A stretch of 64,000 bases of DNA. It comes from DATMGU01 sp035555315 (GTDB taxonomy: Bacteria; Pseudomonadota; Alphaproteobacteria; ATCC43930; CGMCC-115725). The stretch lies in contig DATMGU010000121.1 of NCBI GenBank assembly GCA_035555315.1, positions 42,616 to 106,615 of the forward strand, in the 5' to 3' direction. Shown here one piece after another: positions 28,920 through 36,948 of the stretch. A program made the position numbers and the translations under genes. The notes under the pieces were generated by a model, which was not told where the DNA came from, did no database searches, and was given only the letters and a program-made list of their open reading frames with translations. Position 1 is the first letter of the stretch, and the number at the start of each line of letters is the position of its first letter.

Positions 28920-30383
28920 ATGCGCGTTCTCCAGGTCGCGGCCGAATTGTTTCCCATGATCCGTACTGGCGGGTTGGGCGATGTGCTGGCGGCTCTGCCC
29001 CCGGCGCTGGCGTCGCTGGACACCGATATCCGCTATCTGCTGCCGGGCTATCCGGCCCTGCTGGCAGCCCTCGGCGAAACCCGGCGGGTCGCCACGATCG
29101 CGGCGCGTTTCGGCCTGCCGGGTGGCGTGCTGCGGCTGGGCCTGGCACCGCGGAGCGGCTTGCCGCTTTACGTGCTGGATTGGCCGGCGCTGTACGATCG
29201 TCTGGGCAATCTCTATCTCGGCCCGGATGGGTTGGATTGGCCGGATAATCATCTGCGGTTCGGCGCGCTCGGCTGGGCGGCGGCCGAACTCGCCGCCGGC
29301 CGGCTGGATCCGGATTGGCGGGCGGAGATCTGCCACGCCCATGACTGGCATGCCGGGCTTGCCCCCGTCTTCCTGCGGGCGGGCGGGGATCCGGCCGAAG
29401 CACGGCCGGCCTCGGTCTTCACCATCCATAACCTGGCGTTCCAGGGGTTGTTCCCGCTTTCGGCGGCCGACGAGCTGGGGCTGTCCCCCTCGTTCATGAC
29501 GCCGGCCGGGGCGGAGTTCTGGGGCCAGCTCTCCTTCATGAAGGCCGGCCTGGTGTTCGCCGATCGGGTGACCACCGTCAGTCCCGGCTACGCGGCGGAG
29601 ATCGCCACGCCGGAATTCGGCTGCGGCCTCGAAGGCGTCATCGCGGATCGCGGGGGCGCCGTGGTGGGCATCCTGAACGGCGTCGATTACGAGCGATGGG
29701 ACCCGTCGCAGGACTCGGTGCTGCCGGCCCGCTTCGATGCCGAGGCGCTCGACGGCAAGGCGCTGGATGCGGCCGCGCTTCGGCGGGAATTCGGTCTCGC
29801 GGAGGTAGATCCCGATGCGCCGGATCGGCTGCTGCTCGGCGTGGTCAGCCGACTCACCGCGCAGAAGGGTTTGGACCTGGTGCTCGAGGCGCTGCCCGAG
29901 GTGACGGCGCTCGGCTGCCAGCTCGTCTTGCTCGGCGCCGGCGACGCGCCGCTCGAACAGGCGTTCCGCGACGCGTCCCTCGCCCAGCCGGAGGCGATCG
30001 GCGTGCGCATCGGCTATGACGATGCCTTGGCCAAGCGGATCATCGGCGGCGTCGATGCGCTGTTGGTGCCGTCGCGGTTCGAGCCCTGTGGCCTGACCCA
30101 GCTCTACGCCTTGCGGTACGGCTCGCCGCCCCTGGTGCGGCGGACCGGCGGCCTGGCCGACACGGTGGTGGATCATGCGCCGGCCACGGCGGCGGCGGGA
30201 ACCGCCACGGGCTTCCTGTTCGACGAGGCGACGCGGGCGGCTTTCCTCGACGCTCTCCGGCGCATGCGGCGCCTGTTCGACGACCGGGTCGCCTGGCGCG
30301 GCCTGCAACGCGCCGGCATGGCGCAACGCTTTGGCTGGAGCGCCGCCGCCGAGGCTTATCGATCACTCTATGCGTCGCTTTGA
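28920..30383 (+). CDS. glgA: Glycogen synthase GlgA (ADP-glucose-dependent)
   Basis: This 487-residue GT5 glycosyltransferase extends alpha-1,4-glucan chains from ADP-glucose. Family motifs are GGLGDVL near the N-terminus, HAHDWHAGL, and the C-terminal SRFEPCGLTQLYALRYG with RRTGGLADTV. The conserved Lys of the KTGGL motif (Lys15 in E. coli, an ADP-glucose contact) is replaced by Arg15 here (IRTGGLGDV). The start follows glgC by 25 bases. The stop overlaps the TTG start of the next gene. Confidence 0.95.
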   Translation: MRVLQVAAELFPMIRTGGLGDVLAALPPALASLDTDIRYLLPGYPALLAALGETRRVATIAARFGLPGGVLRLGLAPRSGLPLYVLDWPALYDRLGNLYLGPDGLDWPDNHLRFGALGWAAAELAAGRLDPDWRAEICHAHDWHAGLAPVFLRAGGDPAEARPASVFTIHNLAFQGLFPLSAADELGLSPSFMTPAGAEFWGQLSFMKAGLVFADRVTTVSPGYAAEIATPEFGCGLEGVIADRGGAVVGILNGVDYERWDPSQDSVLPARFDAEALDGKALDAAALRREFGLAEVDPDAPDRLLLGVVSRLTAQKGLDLVLEALPEVTALGCQLVLLGAGDAPLEQAFRDASLAQPEAIGVRIGYDDALAKRIIGGVDALLVPSRFEPCGLTQLYALRYGSPPLVRRTGGLADTVVDHAPATAAAGTATGFLFDEATRAAFLDALRRMRRLFDDRVAWRGLQRAGMAQRFGWSAAAEAYRSLYASL

Positions 30384-32248
30384 TCGTTAAGCCTGCGATC
30401 ACCGGTCTGCTGCTGGCGCTCGCCTGTCTCGTCCTGGGCCACGCATCGGCCGAGGCCGCCGCCGTGGAGCGCGACCCGGCGGCGCTGTTCCAGCAGGTCA
30501 AGCAGGCGACCGGTGGTGCCGCCTGGGACGCGGTGGTCGAGATCCGGGCCGTCGGCAGCGTCGCCATCGGCGGTTTGCGCGGTTCGATGCGCGGGTTCAC
30601 CGACACCAAGACCGGGCGTAGCGCGGTCTATTCCGATCTGGGACCGGAGGGCGGCGGCAGCGGCTTCGACGGCATCGCCGGCTGGCAACAGGATGCCTCG
30701 CGCAGCGTGCGCACGATCGATGCGCCGGACAGCCGCGCCGGCACGCTGAGCGACGCCTATATCGCCCGGAACGGCTGGTTCGATCCGCGTGACCCGGCCG
30801 ACCAGCATTATCTGGGACGCCGGAAGGTCGGCGGGCGCGGTTTCAATGTGGTGCGCGTCGTCCCGGCCGGCGGGCGGCCGATCGAGGTTTGGATCGATGC
30901 GACGACCCACCGTATCGGCCGGCTGGTGACCCGGCTGCCGACAGCGATGCAGACCATACGTCTGTCGAATTATCGCCGGGTCGGCGATCTGGTTCTGCCG
31001 TTTCGCACCGAGATCGATCGAGGTGGCGCGCAGGATCGTGAGGTCGTCACCGTCAGCGGCTATGAACTAGCACCGATGGCAACCAATGCGGATTTTCGCC
31101 GGCCGGCGGATAACGTCGCCGACGGGCGTATCCTGATCGGCGATCATGTGGTCGTGCCGATCGCAATCGAGGCCGGCCATGTGGTGATCGGCGTCACGAT
31201 CGGCGGCGTCGGGCCGTTGCCGTTCATCTTCGACACGGGCGGCCGCAACCTGGCGACGCCGGAGACCGCCCGCCGCCTCAATCTGAAAGGCGAGGGGGCC
31301 GCCGTGGTGGGCGGCGTCGGCGAAGGCGATGCCGTCGGGGAATGGACCCATGTCGGGCGGCTGCGCATCGGCGCCGCGGAACTGGAGAACCAGCAATTCC
31401 TGACCGTGGCGCTGCCGCCGCTGATCGTCGATCGCGGCGGCGCACCGCCGATCGCGGGCTTGGTCGGGTATGAGCTGCTGAAGCATTTCGCAATCGAACT
31501 GGACTATGCCGGCCGTCGCCTCACCCTGTGGCCGATCGCCGGATACAAATATGGTGGGACGGGGACCGAATTGCCGTTCGGGTTCGCCGACACCATCCCG
31601 CAGGTGAGTGCGCGGGTCGACGGCGTCGACGGCCAATTCGTTATCGACACGGGCGATCCAGGTGCTGTGACCCTGTTCGGCCCCTTCGTCGATGCGCAGG
31701 GGTTCAAGGCGCGGTATCGGCATGGCCTTGCCCTGGCCGCGGCCGGTGGTATCGGCGGTGCCGTGCCCACCTTCACGACACGGGTGACGTCGTTCGATCT
31801 CGCCGGCTTCCGCGTCGACCGTCCGATCACCGAATTCGTCGACCAGCATCGCGGCGCCTTCGCCTCCACCACGCTCGCCGGCAGCATCGGCTACGACATT
31901 CTATCGCGGTTCCGGATCACCTTCGATTATGGCCATCAGCGGCTGTATTTCGAGCCCGGGGCTGATTTCGGCCGTGTCTCCGACTACAATCGCGCCGGCC
32001 TGTCGGTGACCAAGACGCCGGCGGGTTTCACGGTGCTGGGGGTGGCGCGGCCATCGCCGGCCGCCGCCGCCGGTATCCTCGCCGGCGATGCGATCCTTTC
32101 GATCGACGATCGACCGGTGGGCGGCCTGTCCTTCGCCGATCTGCGCCAGGCGGTCGAACGCCCGCCCGGCACCCGTCTGCTCCTGGCACTCGGTCGGCGC
32201 GGGGGCGTGCGGAGCGTCAGGCTGACCTTGGCCGAGGTGCTGCCTTAG
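30380..32248 (+). CDS. Secreted double retropepsin-like protease with PDZ domain
   Basis: This 622-residue protein starts at a TTG that overlaps the glgA stop (TTGA) and has a good signal peptide (MIVKPAITGLLLALACLVLG, cleavage near ASAEAAA). The N-terminal 240 residues resemble an outer-membrane lipoprotein-sorting-type fold but are not assigned. Two retropepsin-like aspartyl protease units follow, with FDTGG (Asp285) and IDTGD (Asp423), each followed by a hydrophobic-hydrophobic-Gly motif (LVGYELL, SIGYDIL). A C-terminal PDZ domain (about 540-620) has AGILAGDAILSIDDRPV. A single chain with two such lobes could form an intramolecular pepsin-like active site. Its place between glgA and glgP is unexplained. 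Confidence 0.82.
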   Translation: MIVKPAITGLLLALACLVLGHASAEAAAVERDPAALFQQVKQATGGAAWDAVVEIRAVGSVAIGGLRGSMRGFTDTKTGRSAVYSDLGPEGGGSGFDGIAGWQQDASRSVRTIDAPDSRAGTLSDAYIARNGWFDPRDPADQHYLGRRKVGGRGFNVVRVVPAGGRPIEVWIDATTHRIGRLVTRLPTAMQTIRLSNYRRVGDLVLPFRTEIDRGGAQDREVVTVSGYELAPMATNADFRRPADNVADGRILIGDHVVVPIAIEAGHVVIGVTIGGVGPLPFIFDTGGRNLATPETARRLNLKGEGAAVVGGVGEGDAVGEWTHVGRLRIGAAELENQQFLTVALPPLIVDRGGAPPIAGLVGYELLKHFAIELDYAGRRLTLWPIAGYKYGGTGTELPFGFADTIPQVSARVDGVDGQFVIDTGDPGAVTLFGPFVDAQGFKARYRHGLALAAAGGIGGAVPTFTTRVTSFDLAGFRVDRPITEFVDQHRGAFASTTLAGSIGYDILSRFRITFDYGHQRLYFEPGADFGRVSDYNRAGLSVTKTPAGFTVLGVARPSPAAAAGILAGDAILSIDDRPVGGLSFADLRQAVERPPGTRLLLALGRRGGVRSVRLTLAEVLP

Positions 32249-32348
32249 ACTACGATCCTCACGGGTTCGATCTGTCACCAAACGGTGGTACTGTCTTAAC
32301 ACTTCAAGGCTAATCTCGGCTTTTCGACCACTATCTCTGAAGGTGCCG

Positions 32349-34841
32349 ATGTCCATCTCAGCAGTCGATCCCAAAGAGCCCACGCCAGTGGCCGCCGAAG
32401 ACGGCGAGTCGCAGGAACGGGGACGGCGGGGGACGGATGCCCTAAGCCGGCATCTGGCCGACCGGTTGTTGTATTCCGTCGGGCGCGATTCCGTTGCCGC
32501 GTCGAAACGGGATTGGCTCGCGGCGATTTGCTACACGGTGCGCGACCGATTGATGGATCGCTGGACGGTGATGCACCGCAAGCAGTTCGATCAGGACGTT
32601 AAGCGCGTCTACTATATGTCCATGGAGTTCCTGATCGGCCGCGCGCTGAGCAACAGCCTGCTCGCGACCGGCAATTACCCGGCCTATAAGGACGGGCTGA
32701 GCGAGCTCGATCTGGTGCTCGGGGATCTCGCGGCGCTAGAGGAGGACGCGGCGCTCGGCAATGGTGGTCTCGGCCGGCTGGCGGCCTGTTTCCTCGACAG
32801 CATGGCGACGCTGGGATTGCCCGGCTATGGCTATGGCATCCGCTACGAATACGGCATGTTCGCCCAGCGCATCGTTGATGGCCGGCAGACCGAGCATCCG
32901 GATACCTGGCTGCAGGCCGGCAATCCCTGGGAATTCCAACGGCCGGAGATCGTCTTCACCGTGAAGTTCGGCGGCCGGGTCGAGCATATCGGCAACCGCG
33001 CGCTTTGGGTCGAGACCGACGACGTCACGGCGATGGCCTATGACACGTTTATCCCCGGTTTCCATACTCGCGCGGTGAATACCTTGCGGCTGTGGTCGGC
33101 CAAGGCGACCCGCGAGGTCGAGATGTCGCTGTTCAACCAAGGCGACTATACGCGCGCTGTCGAGGCCAAGAACCGGTCGGAAAACGTCAGCCGGGTGCTC
33201 TATCCCGACGACAGTTCGCGTGCCGGCCAGGAATTGCGGCTGCGGCAGGAGTATTTCTTCTGCAGCGCCTCCCTGCAGGACATCCTGGCGCGCTATCTGC
33301 GCAGCCATGACGATCTCGACGTGCTGCCGGAAAAGGTCGCCATCCATCTGAACGACACCCATCCGGCGGTGGCCGTGTTGGAATTGATGCGTCTGATGGT
33401 CGACGTCCATGGCCAGAGTTTCGCGACGGCGTGGGAGATGTGCACCAAGATCTTCTCCTACACCAACCACACGCTGATGCCGGAGGCGCTGGAAACCTGG
33501 GCGCTCGGCCTGTTCGGGTCGACCCTGCCGCGTCATCTGGAACTGGTACTGCAGATCAACGAGCATTTCCTGGCCGAGGTGCGCGAGAAATTCCCCGAGG
33601 ATACCGATCTGCCCCGGCGGGTCTCGCTGATCGATGAATCGGGAGAGCGGCGGGTGCGCATGGCGTATCTGTCGGTCGTCGCCAGCCATAAGGTGAACGG
33701 CGTCTCCAAGCTGCACAGCAATTTGATGCGCGAGACGATCTTCGCGGATTTCCACCGGCTATACCCCAATCGCTTCGTCAACAAGACCAACGGGGTGACG
33801 CCGCGGCGCTGGCTCAATCAGGCGAATCCCGGCCTCGCCAAGCTGATCGACAGCCGGATCGGCGAGGAATGGCGGCTCGATCTCATGCAACTCGAACGGC
33901 TGAAGCCGCTGGTCGACGATGCGGGCTTCCGAGCCGAGTTCCGTCAGGTGAAGGCCGCCAACAAGGCGGTGCTGGCCAACCACATCCTGCGCGAGACCGG
34001 CGTGCGGGTCGATCCGGACTCGCTGTTCGACGTCCAGATCAAGCGGCTGCACGAATACAAGCGGCAGCTGCTGAACCTGCTGCATGTCGTGACGCGCTAT
34101 CAGCGCATCCTGGCGGACCCGTCGGGCGATTTCGTGCCGCGCACGGTGGTGTTCGCGGGCAAGGCGGCGTCGGGTTACCATATGGCCAAGCTGATCATCC
34201 ATCTGATCAACTCAGTGGCGGCACGGGTCAATTCCGACGAACGCATCGGCGATCGTCTCAAGGTCGTGTTCCTGCCCAATTACAACGTGTCGCTGGCCGA
34301 GATCATCATTCCGGCGGCTGATCTGTCGGAACAGATCTCGACCGCCGGTACGGAGGCATCGGGCACCGGCAATATGAAGCTGGCGCTCAACGGCGCGCTG
34401 ACCATCGGGACCGAGGACGGTGCCAATATCGAGATTCGCGATCAGGTCGGCGACGAGAACATCTTCATCTTCGGCCATACCACCAGCGAGGTGCAGGCCT
34501 TGCGCGCCGGCGGCTATGACCCGCATCGGATCTATGACGAGAATGTCGAACTGCGTCGCGTGCTGAACCAGATCGGCTCCGGCTATTTCTCGGCGGATGA
34601 GCCGGGCCGGTTCCAGCCGATCATCGATGCCCTGCTGCGCCATGGCGATCACTATCTGCTGCTGGCCGATTTCGCCGCCTATGTCGATGCGCAGGATCGG
34701 GTCGATCGGCGCTTCCGCCAGACCGAGAAATGGACCAAACGCGCGATCCTCAACGTCGCCGGGATGGGGCCGTTCTCCAGCGACCGGGCGATCAAGGAAT
34801 ACGCCGACGAGATCTGGCATGTGGAACCGGTGAAGCTCTGA
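32349..34841 (+). CDS. glgP: Glycogen phosphorylase GlgP
   Basis: This 830-residue PLP enzyme releases glucose 1-phosphate from alpha-1,4-glucan. The PLP-binding Lys lies in the family signature EASGTGNMKLALNGALTIGT; other motifs are AALGNGGLGRLAACFLDS and KRLHEYKRQLLN. The ATG at 32349 has GAAGG 6 bases upstream. A 100-base gap separates it from the protease gene, so it may have its own promoter. Confidence 0.96.
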   Translation: MSISAVDPKEPTPVAAEDGESQERGRRGTDALSRHLADRLLYSVGRDSVAASKRDWLAAICYTVRDRLMDRWTVMHRKQFDQDVKRVYYMSMEFLIGRALSNSLLATGNYPAYKDGLSELDLVLGDLAALEEDAALGNGGLGRLAACFLDSMATLGLPGYGYGIRYEYGMFAQRIVDGRQTEHPDTWLQAGNPWEFQRPEIVFTVKFGGRVEHIGNRALWVETDDVTAMAYDTFIPGFHTRAVNTLRLWSAKATREVEMSLFNQGDYTRAVEAKNRSENVSRVLYPDDSSRAGQELRLRQEYFFCSASLQDILARYLRSHDDLDVLPEKVAIHLNDTHPAVAVLELMRLMVDVHGQSFATAWEMCTKIFSYTNHTLMPEALETWALGLFGSTLPRHLELVLQINEHFLAEVREKFPEDTDLPRRVSLIDESGERRVRMAYLSVVASHKVNGVSKLHSNLMRETIFADFHRLYPNRFVNKTNGVTPRRWLNQANPGLAKLIDSRIGEEWRLDLMQLERLKPLVDDAGFRAEFRQVKAANKAVLANHILRETGVRVDPDSLFDVQIKRLHEYKRQLLNLLHVVTRYQRILADPSGDFVPRTVVFAGKAASGYHMAKLIIHLINSVAARVNSDERIGDRLKVVFLPNYNVSLAEIIIPAADLSEQISTAGTEASGTGNMKLALNGALTIGTEDGANIEIRDQVGDENIFIFGHTTSEVQALRAGGYDPHRIYDENVELRRVLNQIGSGYFSADEPGRFQPIIDALLRHGDHYLLLADFAAYVDAQDRVDRRFRQTEKWTKRAILNVAGMGPFSSDRAIKEYADEIWHVEPVKL

Positions 34842-34872
34842 CCGCCCCATACAGGGTTTCCGTCCTACGGTG

Positions 34873-36948
34873 ATGGTGCCGCTTGGCACGATGACACCGG
34901 GCCGCCCCTGGCCGCTGGGCGCCTCTCTCGTCGAGGGTGGGATCAATTTCGCCCTGTTCTCCGCCCATGCGACGGCGGTCGAGCTGTGTCTCTACGCGGC
35001 GGATGGGGCGACCGAGACCGCCCGCCTGCCACTCGGCGGTCCGACCGATCAGGTCTGGCACGGCTTCGTGCCGGGCCTAGGGCCCGGCCAGCGGTATGGC
35101 TATCGGGTGCATGGCCCCTATGACCCGGCGGCGGGCGATCGATTCAACGCCAACAAATTGCTGCTCGACCCCTATGCGCGGGCCTTCGATCGCGAGTTGC
35201 GCTGGGCCGATCCGGCACTCGGCCATCAGATCGGCGAGCCGGATCAGGAGCCGGGCTTCGATGCCCGCGACAATGGACCCGGCATGGCCAAGGTCGTGGT
35301 GCAGGGTCCCGACGGCTTCGACTGGGGTGACGACGCGCCGCCACGCATCGCCTGGCGCGATACGGTGATCTACGAGGCGCATGTCAAAGGCCTGACCATG
35401 CGGCATCCCGACCTCTCCGAGGCGGAACGCGGCAGCTATGCCGGTCTTGGCGCGGCACCGATGCTGGCGCATCTGAAGCGCCTCGGCGTCACCACGCTGG
35501 AGATCCTGCCGATCCACGCGTTCATCGACGAGCCGATGCTGCGGCGCACGGGGTTGGTGAATTACTGGGGCTACAACACGATCGGCTTTTTCATGCCGGA
35601 TCCGCGCTATGGCACGGCCGAGCAGTTGAAGGGCGCCATCAAACGGCTGCATGCCGCCGGGATCGAAATCGTCCTCGATGTCGTTTTCAATCATACGGGT
35701 GAGGGCGACCATGCCGGCCCAACCCTGGCATTCCGAGGTATCGACAATCGCAGCTATTATCGCCTGTCGCCGAACGACCCTAGCCGGTACGACAACCCGA
35801 CCGGCACGGGCAACGCGCTCGATTTCACCCAACCCAGGGTCGTCCAACTGGTGATGGATAGCCTGCGCTACTGGGTGGAAGAGTTCCACATCGACGGGTT
35901 CCGTTTCGATCTAGCAACGACATTGGCGCGGGAGGCGAACGGCTTCGATCCCGGGGCGGGGTTGCTCGATGCGATCCGCCAGGATCCGGTGCTGGCGCCG
36001 GTGAAGCTGATCGCCGAACCCTGGGATATCGGCCCGGGCGGCTATCAGGTCGGGCGGTTTCCGCCGGGCTGGGCGGAGTGGAACGACAAATCCCGTGACG
36101 ACATCCGTCGCTTCTGGCTGACCGGAGATGTCGGCATCGGCGCATTGGCGCAACGGCTGGCCGGCTCCAGCGAGCTGTTTCGCCATGACGGCTGCTCGCC
36201 GCTCGCCGGCGTCAACTTCATCACCGCCCATGATGGGTTCACGCTCGACGATCTCGTGACCTATCAGCACAAGCGCAACTCGGCGAATGGGCAGGACAAT
36301 CGGGACGGCACCGACAGCAATTGGGGCTGGAATGCCGGCGTCGAAGGGCCATCGGACGATCCCGCGATCAAGGACCTGCGGGCGCGGCTGAAACGGTCCC
36401 TGCTGGCCACCTTGCTGACGGCGCAGGGCGTGCCGATGCTGCTGGCCGGCGACGAGCTGTCGCACTCGCAGGCCGGCAACAACAACGCCTATTGCCAGGA
36501 TACGCCGATCAGCTGGATCGACTGGTCCAGGGCGGATGACGGACTGATCGCGTTTGTCGCGCGGCTGATCGAGCTGCGCCGGTTGCATCCAGCACTCCGC
36601 CGGGTCGACTGGCTCACCGGCGGCTCGACCGCCACGGGGGAACCGGATGTCGTCTGGCGGTCGCCGGGCGGTGCCGCGATGACCGATGCGGATTGGGCCG
36701 ATCCCGGATTGTTTATGATGGATCTGGGACCGGTCGAGGCTGGCCCCGCGGAACGCGTTCTGCTGATCGTCAATCGTGCGGCGCATCCCAGCCGTTACAC
36801 CTTGCCGGTCGGCGCATGGAGGTTGGAACTGAATACCGGTGATAATGCGCCGCACACCACGCAGGATGGTGGTGGGCTGAATGACCTGGAGCTGCCGCCC
36901 CGGAGCTTCGCCGTGCTGGTTCGACCGCTGATGGGGCCTCCTTCATGA
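34873..36948 (+). CDS. glgX: Glycogen debranching enzyme GlgX (isoamylase type)
   Basis: This 691-residue GH13 enzyme hydrolyses alpha-1,6 branch points of limit dextrins. It has an N-terminal CBM48-type domain (GASLVEGGINFALFSAHAT) and the catalytic barrel with DVVFNHTGEG, the nucleophile in GFRFDLATTL, the acid Glu in LIAEPWDIG, and TAHDGFTLDDLV. The start is either GTG 34870 or ATG 34873; the ATG is given. It lies 31 bases after glgP and overlaps malQ by 4 bases. Confidence 0.94.
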   Translation: MVPLGTMTPGRPWPLGASLVEGGINFALFSAHATAVELCLYAADGATETARLPLGGPTDQVWHGFVPGLGPGQRYGYRVHGPYDPAAGDRFNANKLLLDPYARAFDRELRWADPALGHQIGEPDQEPGFDARDNGPGMAKVVVQGPDGFDWGDDAPPRIAWRDTVIYEAHVKGLTMRHPDLSEAERGSYAGLGAAPMLAHLKRLGVTTLEILPIHAFIDEPMLRRTGLVNYWGYNTIGFFMPDPRYGTAEQLKGAIKRLHAAGIEIVLDVVFNHTGEGDHAGPTLAFRGIDNRSYYRLSPNDPSRYDNPTGTGNALDFTQPRVVQLVMDSLRYWVEEFHIDGFRFDLATTLAREANGFDPGAGLLDAIRQDPVLAPVKLIAEPWDIGPGGYQVGRFPPGWAEWNDKSRDDIRRFWLTGDVGIGALAQRLAGSSELFRHDGCSPLAGVNFITAHDGFTLDDLVTYQHKRNSANGQDNRDGTDSNWGWNAGVEGPSDDPAIKDLRARLKRSLLATLLTAQGVPMLLAGDELSHSQAGNNNAYCQDTPISWIDWSRADDGLIAFVARLIELRRLHPALRRVDWLTGGSTATGEPDVVWRSPGGAAMTDADWADPGLFMMDLGPVEAGPAERVLLIVNRAAHPSRYTLPVGAWRLELNTGDNAPHTTQDGGGLNDLELPPRSFAVLVRPLMGPPS

